Assembly: GCA_037481655.1 (NCBI GenBank)
Contig: JBBFLF010000016.1
Location: forward strand, 13,955-59,847
From: Desulfobaccales bacterium
Lineage (GTDB): Bacteria > Desulfobacterota > Desulfobaccia > Desulfobaccales > 0-14-0-80-60-11
DNA: 45,893 bases
Direction of reading: 5' to 3'
The notes beneath the pieces are model-generated. The model had not been told where the DNA came from and did not search any database. It saw only the letters and a list, made by a program, of their open reading frames with translations. Of the stretch, positions 1 to 7,468 are shown one piece after another; positions within the stretch are counted from its first letter, which is position 1; each line of letters starts with the position of its first letter. The position numbers were made by a program, and so were the translations under genes.

Positions 1-94
1 TACCCCCTCCCTCACGCTCCCACCCCCAATCCCATAAAGGGGGTGGGGAGGGGAGGGTGGGGGAGCCACTGCTCCCCCGGCCCTCCCCTCAGAT
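1..94. repeat. GC-rich intergenic repeat, copy 1 of a direct pair
   Basis: The first ~53 bases are repeated identically at 231-283. The rest, including a hairpin around GGGGGAGC and GCTCCCCC, recurs at 284-331 with a short insertion of about ten bases. It is made of C-rich then G-rich tracts that can fold back. No ORF with coding character lies in it. It belongs to the family of intergenic palindromes found elsewhere in the window and may continue upstream of base 1. Confidence 0.75.
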
Positions 95-200
95 GTTCTT
101 CTTTTGCCGTTTTCGCCCCCAACTGGGTGCAACCATACGCCTTCCTCACCATCCGCAATTTCCGCTGGCTTACGCGCTAGCGAGATGGCCATATAACTTG

Positions 201-244
201 TGAGGGAGGGGGCTAAGGGTCGCGGACCCTTACCCCCTCCCTCA
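201..244. repeat. Long imperfect palindrome
   Basis: TGAGGGAGGGGG at 201-212 pairs with CCCCCTCCCTCA at 233-244. Inside, AAGGGTC pairs with GACCCTT around a 3-base tip, separated from the outer stem by a small internal loop. The stem totals about 19 bp. The layout matches the hairpin module found at 4211, 15515, 22251, 39528 and 45843. There is no T-run, so it is not a classical terminator. Confidence 0.75.
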
Positions 245-331
245 CGCTCCCACCCCCAATCCCATAAAGGGGGTGGGGAGGGGAGTGTGAGGGGAGGCGG
301 GGGAGCCACTGCTCCCCCAGCCCTCCCCTCA
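231..331. repeat. GC-rich intergenic repeat, copy 2 of a direct pair
   Basis: Near-identical second copy of the element at 1-94. It ends just before the stop codon of the minus-strand gene at 333-1463, so it lies in that gene's 3' flank. Its right half contains the hairpin GGGGGAGC-CACT-GCTCCCCC, which is also found in inverted orientation near 22176-22195. Confidence 0.75.
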
Positions 332-332
332 C

Positions 333-1463
333 TTAAAATCTCCCGCCCAGAGGCCCGGCGTAGCCTGTGAGTTCCACGTAGCCCCGGCCCGTGACCGGCG
401 CGTCCTGCAGGCGCCCTGTCACCTTCACCTGGCCCTCCCAGTAAGTGATGCGGGTGCTGCCGGTAGTCCGGAGTTCCTGGTCCGGCAGGGTAGGGGTGAG
501 GCTGAGCTCATAACCCAAAGCAGGCAGGCGGATCTCCCAAGCCGCGGGGTAGCGGGCGCCACTTTGGGCCGAGCGCCAGTGTCCGGTGACCGTGATCCGG
601 AAATCGTCCCGGGTGAGGTGCCGGGTGCGGCCCTGGGGATCGACATAAGTGCCCGAAGAAGCGGCGTCCACCCCGCCGTCGGTGAGGCGCAGGTGATAAA
701 GCATGATCTCCGCGCCGTCCTCCAGCTGCAGGGCGAACCAGTCCCAGCCGGCCTGGTTCGGGGCGAGCTGGCTGCTGGAGAACTCCCGGTCCATCCAGCT
801 TTCGCCGCTGACGCTGAAGCGCCGGCCGTTGACGGTCACGCTCCCCCGGGTAGCCAGCCGGGTGAGGGAGTAATACAGGGAGGCGTGGTCGGTGCCCGCG
901 GCTTTGCGGCTGAAGCCCCCATCGCCATGAAAGACCGGCGGCTTGACCGGGGTCAGGGTCAGGTCCAGGGCCAGCCCTTCATCCCGGGCGGTGAGGCGGA
1001 TGTCCTCTCCCTGGGCCGTGGCCTGCCAGTCGTCCACCCAGACATGCAGCCGGTCGGTGGCGGCCCCGGCCAGCCCCAAGGCCCCCCGCTGGGCCCGCTC
1101 CCGGAAGTAAAACCGCCGGCCAGGCCCGTCCGTGAGGGCGAGGTGAGCAAAATACACTGTATCTGCCGCCCAAGCCGAGGCGCGGCGGGGAGGGCTGGGG
1201 GTAAGGGCCACCCGAAAGAAAGTGACCTGGTAGCCGAAAAGCTCCCCTTGGTCGCTCACCAGATGCCCGGTATAATACCACCACTCGGTGCGATAGCCCG
1301 GGTGGGCGCCGTGATCCCGGGGGAACTGCCACTGGTAGCCGGGCCGGGCGGTTAGAAAGCCCGTGGGTTCCGGCCCGGCCCAGGCGGGCCCTGGTAACAG
1401 GCAGAACATCAGCCAGAAGAGAAGGCAAGGGGGGCGCCAGCGGCGGGGCAGGAAGCGCGTCAT
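333..1463 (-). CDS. Secreted lipocalin-like AttH/CrtC-family protein
   Basis: A 376-residue exported protein of the AttH / carotenoid 1,2-hydratase-like family (often annotated 'predicted secreted hydrolase'). The N-terminus has a basic patch, a hydrophobic core and a likely signal-peptidase site after AWA at residue 29. The family signature EWWYYTGH is at residues 60-67, and a second conserved block, GESWMDREFSSSQL followed by GWDWFALQL, lies near residues 220-245. These blocks line the two lipocalin-like beta barrels of the family. True CrtC hydrates carotenoid double bonds, but no carotenoid gene is nearby, so the substrate is unknown. The ATG has a TAGGATG ribosome site. It is divergent from the cupin gene at 1508, with only 44 bp between starts, so the two share a promoter region. 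Confidence 0.8.
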   Translation of the reverse strand: MTRFLPRRWRPPCLLFWLMFCLLPGPAWAGPEPTGFLTARPGYQWQFPRDHGAHPGYRTEWWYYTGHLVSDQGELFGYQVTFFRVALTPSPPRRASAWAADTVYFAHLALTDGPGRRFYFRERAQRGALGLAGAATDRLHVWVDDWQATAQGEDIRLTARDEGLALDLTLTPVKPPVFHGDGGFSRKAAGTDHASLYYSLTRLATRGSVTVNGRRFSVSGESWMDREFSSSQLAPNQAGWDWFALQLEDGAEIMLYHLRLTDGGVDAASSGTYVDPQGRTRHLTRDDFRITVTGHWRSAQSGARYPAAWEIRLPALGYELSLTPTLPDQELRTTGSTRITYWEGQVKVTGRLQDAPVTGRGYVELTGYAGPLGGRF

Positions 1464-1507
1464 GCTTCATCCTACCCGCTGGGCCTGGGTTTGCCAAGGA
1501 GGATCAG

Positions 1508-1783
1508 ATGGCAGAGATCAAGGTGGAGCGCCGGCCCAGTGAAGCCCGGCTCAAGGAGCTGGGAGTGCGGCAATGGCCCATCTGGACCAAGGAGGTGTCA
1601 GAATTTCCCTGGACCTATGACACCCAGGAGGTCTGCTACTTTCTGGAAGGGGAGGTGGAGGTGATTCCCGAGGGCGGGGACCCGGTGAAAATGGGGGAAG
1701 GCGATCTGGTCACCTTTCCCGCCGGCATGTCCTGCACCTGGAAGGTGACGAAACCGGTGCGCAAGCACTACCATCTGGACTGA
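1508..1783 (+). CDS. Small cupin-domain protein (EutQ/DUF861-like)
   Basis: A 91-residue single-domain cupin. The core reads VCYFLEGEVEVIPEGG, GEGDLVTFPAGMSCTW and ends KHYHLD. The arrangement of a glycine-rich turn, a proline-glycine turn and a final strand is typical of the cupin_3 (DUF861) group related to the EutQ C-terminal domain. The ATG follows AAGGAGG by five bases. Some metal-ligand histidines of the classical cupin motif are not obvious, so it may be a ligand-binding rather than a catalytic cupin. It is monocistronic, convergent with the gene at 1811-2185. Confidence 0.8.
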   Translation: MAEIKVERRPSEARLKELGVRQWPIWTKEVSEFPWTYDTQEVCYFLEGEVEVIPEGGDPVKMGEGDLVTFPAGMSCTWKVTKPVRKHYHLD

Positions 1784-1810
1784 GAGGGCGCGTGGGGCTC
1801 CACGCGGTCT

Positions 1811-2185
1811 TCATCCCTCCACGCCTTCATAAATGTAGGCCCAAGTGGCTTGGCCCGCCACGGTCACCGGGATGAGGATGCGGCGGTAGTCCTCGCCCTC
1901 AAAGTCGTCCAGGTCAGGAAATTTGTCCGGCAGGGAGGGGGAGACGAAGAGCCAGGCCTGGTGTTCCTTGCCGCCCCGGGGGTCATAAGTGAAGGCCTTG
2001 AAGCCCTTGACGATGCGCATGTGGCCGAAGATACTGCAGCGGTACCAGAACCCGCCCAGCCGGGCCAGGATGAAGTTGTTGGCGCCGCCGGGGGCCAGGC
2101 TGCCGTAGACGATGAGGCGCTCTTCCGGACGGTCGCCGAGATAGGGGAGAAGGTCAGCGGTCATAGGGACGGCGGTGCGGGCCAC
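1811..2185 (-). CDS. Gamma-glutamylcyclotransferase-like (AIG2/GGCT) protein
   Basis: A 124-residue GGCT-fold protein. It has the substrate-binding motif VYGSLAPGG at residues 26-34 and the catalytic-type acidic block FEGEDYRR at 95-102, where E96 matches the general acid/base glutamate of the family. Family members release 5-oxoproline from gamma-glutamyl compounds, but many bacterial members are untested. I chose the GTG start at 2185 because AAGGAGAG lies five bases upstream. An in-frame ATG seven codons later has no such site. It stands alone and converges with the cupin gene. Confidence 0.8.
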   Translation of the reverse strand: MARTAVPMTADLLPYLGDRPEERLIVYGSLAPGGANNFILARLGGFWYRCSIFGHMRIVKGFKAFTYDPRGGKEHQAWLFVSPSLPDKFPDLDDFEGEDYRRILIPVTVAGQATWAYIYEGVEG

Positions 2186-2530
2186 TTGTTCTCTCCTTCA
2201 CAAAGCCCGTAGCACGAATCTCGCCTGTCTGCCATCGGGAAAAACCTGATTTTGCAGCCGGGAAGCCACCATAAAGATGACCCGAATTTCTGAAAATGCA
2301 GCCCGACATGCCTGAGCCGGTTACTCCTTCCCCTCCTTCCTGCCAGGGTAGTTGCCGTGCCTGACGCCTGAAAACCACAAGGGGGGGAAAAATGCCTCTG
2401 CCTCCCCCCTTCCTTCCTCCCTTATTGGCAAGTGGCCGGATGGTCCCTCCTGAATACTTCCTCGGCATCTTTTCTGAGTGAAACACCTGGGGGAGATCAA
2501 TCCGGCGCTCGGCCCCAAGCTCCCTGGAGG
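2186..2530. other. Intergenic region without a convincing gene
   Basis: A 345-bp gap between two minus-strand genes. It should hold the promoter of the gene at 1811-2185. An imperfect direct repeat, CTGATTTTGCAGCC at 2246-2259 and CTGAAAATGCAGCC at 2290-2303, is 44 bp apart. A minus-strand open frame crosses it but has shadow-like composition and runs into a real gene. No clear terminator was seen. Confidence 0.5.
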
Positions 2531-3430
2531 TTACTTTTTCCCCGCCAAATAGCGGGCTAGCCCGGCGGCCAAGGGAACCGGCTCCAGGCCGAAGTCCCGG
2601 TAAAAGGCGGTGGGGTCGCAAGTGCTCCCCTCGAGAAGCATGCGCAACTGACCGGGGGTCAAGGGGAACCAGGCAAACCGGCCGCAGACCCGGGCTGCGG
2701 CCCGCATGCACCACACCGGCTGGTGCACCTTGATGACCCGGCGGCCCATGACCCGGGCGAGGGTGTCGATGAGGTCCCGGAAGGCGATGGGCTCCGGCCC
2801 CCCCACCTCGTAGGTCTTATTCTCCGTGTGGGGCAGCTCCAGGGCCAGGGCAAAGGCTTCCGCCACCTGCCACACCGGCACCGGCTGGAGCTTGTAGAGG
2901 CCATCCCCGATGATGGGAAAAAAATGCAGCCGCTGGATGTGGCGAGCGAAGAGGTTGAGGGATTGATCGCCGGGGCCGTAGATCACCGAGGGCCGGAAAA
3001 TGGTGTAAGTGAGGCCTGAAGCCTTGACGATCTCTTCGGCCTGCCAGTTGGTGACGTGGTAGGGGTCCGCGGGTTCCGGCCGGGCCCCCAGGGCGCTCAT
3101 GTGCAGGAAGCGGCGCACTCCGGCCTTCTTGGCCGCCTCCACCACGTTGCGGGTGGCCTCCACATGCACCCGCTCGAAGGTCACCCCCCGGCCGGGAAAT
3201 TCCCGGATGATGCCGATGAGGTGGATGGCGGCGTCGCAGCCCAAAAGCCCCCGCTCCAGGACCTCGGGGTGCAGGCAGTCGCCGGTAATGATCTCCACCC
3301 GCTCCCGTTCCCGGAGCTTCTTTTCCGAGCCCGGCCGGATGAGGGCGCGCACCGCGTGGCCCCGCGTGAGCAACTCCGCCACCACCTCATTGCCCACAAA
3401 GCCGCTGGCACCGGTCACAAAGACCCGCAT
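2531..3430 (-). CDS. NDUFA9-like atypical short-chain dehydrogenase
   Basis: A 299-residue NAD(P)-binding protein of the complex I NDUFA9 / atypical extended SDR group. The dinucleotide fold starts with VFVTGASGFVG at residues 3-13. The block MSALGARPEPADPYHVTNW near 111-129 is the usual active-site region, but the YxxxK lysine is replaced by asparagine (Y124, N128). It is therefore more likely a binding or structural protein than a standard dehydrogenase. RPSVIYGPGD and a later region typical of the family follow. The ATG has an AAGGAGC ribosome site. It is the last gene of a minus-strand group with the holo-ACP synthase and zinc ribbon; no respiratory complex I genes are present. Confidence 0.82.
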   Translation of the reverse strand: MRVFVTGASGFVGNEVVAELLTRGHAVRALIRPGSEKKLRERERVEIITGDCLHPEVLERGLLGCDAAIHLIGIIREFPGRGVTFERVHVEATRNVVEAAKKAGVRRFLHMSALGARPEPADPYHVTNWQAEEIVKASGLTYTIFRPSVIYGPGDQSLNLFARHIQRLHFFPIIGDGLYKLQPVPVWQVAEAFALALELPHTENKTYEVGGPEPIAFRDLIDTLARVMGRRVIKVHQPVWCMRAAARVCGRFAWFPLTPGQLRMLLEGSTCDPTAFYRDFGLEPVPLAAGLARYLAGKK

Positions 3431-3514
3431 AAGCGCTCCTTGGGTGGGTTATGTGGGGGGAAGGCCGGACTACTGCAACTTCCTCGCCTCCCTCCAAGCC
3501 CAACACCCCACCCG

Positions 3515-3898
3515 CTACACTTCCAGGACCACCATGGCCACGGCGTGGCCGTCTTCGTCCGTGAGGCTGACGTGCATCCGGGTGATGCCGTGGGCCCGGC
3601 AGAGCTCCGCCGCCCGGCCGCTGACGTACAGTTCCGGTTTGCCCATCTGATCCGGGAGCACCTCCACCTCCCGCCAGCGGATGCCGCCGGCCCGCAGGCC
3701 CACCCCCAGGGCTTTGGAGAAGGCCTCCTTGGCGGCGAAGCGCTGGGCCAACTGGTAAACGCCCTGGCGGTGGCGGGTGCGGCAGTAGGCGATCTCCCGC
3801 GCCGTGAAGACGCGCTGCAAAAAGCGGTCGCCGAAGCGCTCCAGCACACGGGCCAGGCGGGCCACCCGGATGAGATCCACGCCGATGCCGTAAATCAT
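3515..3898 (-). CDS. acpS: Holo-[acyl-carrier-protein] synthase
   Basis: AcpS transfers the 4'-phosphopantetheine arm from CoA to a serine of acyl carrier protein in the cytoplasm, activating it for fatty-acid synthesis. From the ATG at 3898 the product is 127 residues, normal for the family. It begins IYGIGVD, with the metal-binding aspartate D8. It has the second signature RFAAKEAFSKALG, with glutamate E58. An in-frame GTG five codons upstream (3913) was not chosen, because family members start at MIxGIGxD; neither start has a strong ribosome site. It sits between the zinc-ribbon peptide and the NDUFA9-like gene on the same strand, with gaps of 55 and 84 bp, so co-transcription is likely. 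Confidence 0.9.
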   Translation of the reverse strand: MIYGIGVDLIRVARLARVLERFGDRFLQRVFTAREIAYCRTRHRQGVYQLAQRFAAKEAFSKALGVGLRAGGIRWREVEVLPDQMGKPELYVSGRAAELCRAHGITRMHVSLTDEDGHAVAMVVLEV

Positions 3899-3953
3899 GG
3901 CGTCGTAATTCACGGGAATCCAGAGGGGGCTTCAGTGAGCCCCTTCTGTTCCT

Positions 3954-4088
3954 TCACTTTCCCTTTCCTTTGGGGGTGGGGTTGCCCGCCTTGCCCATGG
4001 TCCCGCTCTCACTGCACTGGGGGCATTTTTTGGGCTTGCAGCGGGTCTCCACTTGGGCGCCGCACTTCTCACAGACAAATACCGCCAT
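3954..4088 (-). CDS. Small zinc-ribbon (RCKP-type rubredoxin-like) peptide
   Basis: A 44-residue peptide, MAVFVCEKCG at its start. CxxC pairs are at C6/C9 and C22/C25, with an extra C17 in the RCKP motif, so four cysteines can bind one zinc or iron. The open frame extends upstream, but the internal ATG at 4088 gives the compact family form. The basic Lys/Gly-rich tail is typical. Function is unknown; such knuckles act in redox or nucleic-acid contacts. It is the first gene of the group with acpS and the NDUFA9-like gene. Confidence 0.7.
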   Translation of the reverse strand: MAVFVCEKCGAQVETRCKPKKCPQCSESGTMGKAGNPTPKGKGK

Positions 4089-4423
4089 CGCCTGCCTCCG
4101 TGACGTAATGGAAGTGATTTCCTGAGGGGAACGCCGGGGGACCACAAGCCCCTCACCCTTCCCTCAGTCTCCCTTCCCCACCACCTTTAAGGGTTTGGGG
4201 GAGAGGGTCTGGGGAGGGGGCAGGGGTCCACGACCCCTGGCCCCCTCTCCCAATGCTGCTGGCAATGTGCGTAAATGAAGGGAGAGAAGCAGTTTCACCT
4301 CCCCATCTATGTAACATATCAATCGTCAGGTCAACTCTGGACCATCGGGAAAATTCACAAAAAGGGAAACCGGGGAACCAGGCGCCCCACGGCCCTTAAC
4401 CCCCTCCCCCAAAAAATGCCCCT
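4089..4423. other. Intergenic region with repeat and possible promoter
   Basis: About 335 bp between lon's stop and the zinc-ribbon gene, both on the minus strand. It contains the palindrome at 4211-4251. A weak minus-strand promoter match, TTGACC (4329-4334) with CATAGA (4306-4311) 17 bp downstream, could serve the zinc-ribbon/acpS group. The 63-codon plus-strand frame at 4275 does not look coding. Confidence 0.4.
4211..4251. repeat. REP-like GC palindrome, copy A
   Basis: GGGGAGGGGGCAGGGG is followed by a short tip and CCCCTGGCCCCCTCTCCC, making an imperfect stem of about 17 bp. It is preceded at 4172-4200 by a C-rich/G-rich pair like that next to other copies. It lies between genes and has no adjacent T-run. 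Confidence 0.75.
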
Positions 4424-6802
4424 TTACCCCTGTTCCTGGGGCGGAAAGGCGATCTCCAGGGCCTGATCCATCCTCTCCACCGGGTGAAAGATGAGGTCCT
4501 TGCGCACCGCTTCGGGGATCTCCTCCAGGTCCACCGCATTTTGGGCCGGCAGGATGATCTCCCGGATGCCGGCCCGGTGCGCCGCCAGCACCTTGTTCTT
4601 GATGCCGCCCACGGGGAGGACGTCGCCCCGCAGGGTGATCTCCCCGGTCATGGCCAGGCCCTTTTTCACCGGCCGATGGGCCAGCCGGGAGACCAGGGCG
4701 GCCAAGAGGGCCAGACCGGCGGAGGGCCCGTCCTTGGGGATGGCCCCCGCGGGCACATGGATGTGCAGATCAGAGCCCTCAAAGAAGTCCTCCTCCACTC
4801 CCAGGAAGGGCGCCCGGGCCCGGATATAGCTCAAGGCCGCCTCGGCGGACTCCTTCATCACCTCCCCCAGCTGGCCGGTGAGCTTGAGGGCCCCTTTGCC
4901 GGGCATGCGCAGCACCTCGATGAAGAGGATGTCGCCGCCGGTGGGGGTCCAGGCCAGGCCGGTGGCCACCCCGGGTTCGGGCCGATCCAGGGCCGCCTCC
5001 CGGAAAAACCGGGGCGGCCCCAGATAGGTGGCCAGGTCGTTGACATCAATCTCCACCCGCTCTTTTAAGCCCTCCACGATCTCCCGGCCGGCGGCCCGGC
5101 ACAGGGCCGCGATCTCCCGCTCCAGGTTTCTCAGCCCCGCCTCACGGGTATAACGGGCGATGAGCTGGCGGGCCGCCTCCTCAGTGAGGCGGAACTGCTC
5201 CGGCGTGAGGCCGTGGGCTTCCAGCTGCCGGGGGATGAGGTACTTAAAAGTAATCTCGATCTTCTCCTCTTCGGTATAGCCGGGCAGCTCCAGCACCTCC
5301 ATGCGGTCCCGCAGGGCCGGCGGGATGGGGTCCAGGAGGTTGGCGGTGGTGATGAACATCACCTTGGAGAGGTCAAAGCCCACATCCAGGTAGTGGTCGG
5401 AGAAGGAGTGGTTCTGCTCCGGGTCCAGGACCTCCAGAAGCGCGGCGGCCGGGTCGCCCCGGAAATCCGCCCCGATCTTGTCCACCTCATCCAGGATGAA
5501 GACGGGGTTGTTGGAGCCGGCCCGGCGCATGGACTGGATGATGCGACCGGGAAGGGCTCCCACGTAGGTGCGGCGGTGTCCCCGGATTTCGGCTTCATCC
5601 CTGACCCCGCCCAAGGAGAGGCGCACGAATTTGCGCCCCAGGGCCCGGGCGATGGAGCGCCCCAGCGACGTCTTGCCGGTCCCCGGCGGCCCCACAAAGC
5701 ACAAGATAGGCCCTTTCATGTCCGGCTTGAGCTTGCGCACCGCCAGATACTCGAGGATGCGCTTTTTCACCTTCTCCAGGTCGTAGTGGTCCTCGTCCAG
5801 GATCTTCCGGGCCTGGGCCAGGTCCAGGTTGTCCTCAGTGCTCACACTCCAGGGGAGTTCGATCATCCACTCCAGGTAGTTGCGGATGACCTGGTGGTCC
5901 GGGGAGGTGGGCGGGGTGCGCTTAAGGCGGGCCAGCTCCCGCTCCGCCTCCTTCAGGGCGTGGGGCGGCAGATGGGCCTCCTCCAGCCGGAATTTCAGTT
6001 CCTCAATCTCCCGGGTGCGCTCATCGGTGCCCCCCAGCTCCTTTTCCAGGATTTTGATCTGCTCCCGGAGGAAATACTCCCGCTGGGCCTTGTCCATCTC
6101 GCTTTTGACCTGGGCCTGGATCTTCTTCCCCAGCTCCAGGATCTCCAGCTCCCGGTTGACATGGGCCAGCACTTTGTGCAGGCGGGCCTTGACATCAATG
6201 GTCTCGAGCAGAGCCTGCTTGTCGGCTTTGCTGATGTTGAGGCTGCCGGCGGCGATGTCCGCCAACACCCGGGGGTCGCTCAGCTCCCGCACCAGCGGCC
6301 CCAGCTCCGAGGGCAGATACGGCGAAAGCTCCAGCATCTTGAGAAAGAGGCCCTTGAGGTTGGAGACCAGGGCCTCGATCTCCATGTCCGGCTCGTAGTC
6401 TTCGCTCAGACCCTCCACCTCGGCGGTGAGGTAAGGCTCGTAGCCCACAAAATGAATCAGCCGGAAGCGGTAGAGCCCCTGGATGAGGAGGCGCACCGAG
6501 CCGTCGTCGGGCTTGCGCATCTTGAGAATGACCGCCGCGGTGCCGGTGGTGAAGAGGTTGTCGGGGCCATAGCCCGTGGCGCCCTCCTGCCGGGAGGACA
6601 GCACCCCGAAGATCTTGTCGTGCATCAGGACGTCGTCCACCAGCTTCTGCCCGGCCTCGTCCCACACCGCCAGAGGCATGATGATGCGGGGGAAAAGGAC
6701 AATGTCCGAGGTGGGCAGAATGGGCAGGACCAGCCTGCCGGGCGGCGGGCCGCCTGCCGGAGCGCGATCATGGTTATTGCCGTGATTGGTCTCAGAAGTC
6801 AT
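4424..6802 (-). CDS. lon: ATP-dependent protease Lon
   Basis: A 792-residue cytosolic Lon serine protease (family S16), which degrades misfolded and regulatory proteins using ATP. The order is an N-terminal substrate-recognition domain (about 25-225), a coiled-coil stretch (about 225-300), an AAA+ module with Walker A GPPGTGKT near residue 370 and Walker B FILDEVDKIG, then the protease domain. The catalytic dyad is S694 in KDGPSAGLA and K737 in GGIKNK, 43 residues apart as in E. coli Lon. The ATG follows AAAGG by about seven bases. It starts six bases after the end of the small heat-shock gene, so the two form a proteostasis operon. No CIRCE or clear sigma-32 site was seen upstream. Confidence 0.97.
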   Translation of the reverse strand: MTSETNHGNNHDRAPAGGPPPGRLVLPILPTSDIVLFPRIIMPLAVWDEAGQKLVDDVLMHDKIFGVLSSRQEGATGYGPDNLFTTGTAAVILKMRKPDDGSVRLLIQGLYRFRLIHFVGYEPYLTAEVEGLSEDYEPDMEIEALVSNLKGLFLKMLELSPYLPSELGPLVRELSDPRVLADIAAGSLNISKADKQALLETIDVKARLHKVLAHVNRELEILELGKKIQAQVKSEMDKAQREYFLREQIKILEKELGGTDERTREIEELKFRLEEAHLPPHALKEAERELARLKRTPPTSPDHQVIRNYLEWMIELPWSVSTEDNLDLAQARKILDEDHYDLEKVKKRILEYLAVRKLKPDMKGPILCFVGPPGTGKTSLGRSIARALGRKFVRLSLGGVRDEAEIRGHRRTYVGALPGRIIQSMRRAGSNNPVFILDEVDKIGADFRGDPAAALLEVLDPEQNHSFSDHYLDVGFDLSKVMFITTANLLDPIPPALRDRMEVLELPGYTEEEKIEITFKYLIPRQLEAHGLTPEQFRLTEEAARQLIARYTREAGLRNLEREIAALCRAAGREIVEGLKERVEIDVNDLATYLGPPRFFREAALDRPEPGVATGLAWTPTGGDILFIEVLRMPGKGALKLTGQLGEVMKESAEAALSYIRARAPFLGVEEDFFEGSDLHIHVPAGAIPKDGPSAGLALLAALVSRLAHRPVKKGLAMTGEITLRGDVLPVGGIKNKVLAAHRAGIREIILPAQNAVDLEEIPEAVRKDLIFHPVERMDQALEIAFPPQEQG

Positions 6803-6808
6803 ATATCG

Positions 6809-7255
6809 TTACCTTTCCTGGTCGTCGTCGGCAGTGGAGACGGTGACCCGGATGCGCCGGGCGGTGGGCCGGGGAAGTTCCACTTCCAGGACCCCATGGA
6901 GACAGCGGGCCTCCACTGCCTCGGGGTCCACGGCAATGGGCAGGAGGAAGCGGCGTTCAAAGACGCCGGTCACCATCTCGTGTTGCAGGATGCGGGCGGT
7001 GCCCGGCGGGGGGCTCAGGCGCCGGCGGCCCTGGATCACCAGTTCCTGGCCGGAAAGCGACAGGCTCAGGTCCTCGGGCGGAATGCCCGCCACCTCCAGG
7101 CGCAGGACCAGACCGGCCGCGGTCTCAAAGAGGTCGGCCGCCGGCCGGAAAGATGGGACGGTCGGCCAGCCCGGCCAAAGCTGCCTCAAGGCCCGGGCCC
7201 GATCCTCCAGGCTTTCCAGATCCCGCAGAATGCGGATTTTGATGAAGCGGTGCAT
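6809..7255 (-). CDS. Small heat-shock protein (Hsp20/alpha-crystallin)
   Basis: A 148-residue holdase chaperone that keeps unfolding proteins soluble for refolding or proteolysis. The alpha-crystallin domain covers about residues 45-140. It includes LEVAGIPPEDLSLSLSGQELVIQGRR, and a region equivalent to the GxFER block reads GVFERRFLLP. The C-terminus ends in a short charged tail, without an obvious IxI motif. It is the first gene of the operon with lon, whose products it would feed. The upstream 35 bp are unusually AT-rich for this genome and are the likely promoter. Confidence 0.92.
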   Translation of the reverse strand: MHRFIKIRILRDLESLEDRARALRQLWPGWPTVPSFRPAADLFETAAGLVLRLEVAGIPPEDLSLSLSGQELVIQGRRRLSPPPGTARILQHEMVTGVFERRFLLPIAVDPEAVEARCLHGVLEVELPRPTARRIRVTVSTADDDQER

Positions 7256-7468
7256 GGATGCCTCAAGTCAAAGTCATAACACTATTTTAAAAATAATAAC
7301 CTCTGGGCGGGGGACAAGGGCAGGGGTGGGGTTTTTCCGCCAGACCGGGCAAGCGGGGAAGATGGGCGGGGTGCGGCTCACACATCAGGGCGGGAGAGAC
7401 CGGGGGGAGATGCGCCGATGCACGGGAGACCGGCGATAAGCTCGCCCGCGGCAGGACTGCCAGGGGGC
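7256..7468. other. Intergenic region, AT-rich promoter island
   Basis: No gene. Bases 7264-7302 are AT-rich against a GC-rich background and lie just upstream of the heat-shock gene start, so the sHSP-lon promoter is probably here. A weak sigma-70-like pair can be drawn on the minus strand, but no inverted repeat of the CIRCE type is present. The rest of the gap is the 3' flank of the solute-binding protein gene. Confidence 0.4.

Noticed and set aside
2154-2714. 186-codon minus-strand frame overlapping two genes and the gap between them
   Set aside because: Overlaps the NDUFA9-like gene in another frame, composition is not protein-like and no ribosome site is seen.
4172-4251. CRISPR-like repetition of GC-rich palindromes
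   Set aside because: Copies are scattered kilobases apart, with no regular spacers and no cas genes.
5213-7279. 688-codon plus-strand open frame across lon and the heat-shock gene
   Set aside because: Antisense shadow in GC-rich DNA; both minus-strand genes have full family motifs and ribosome sites.
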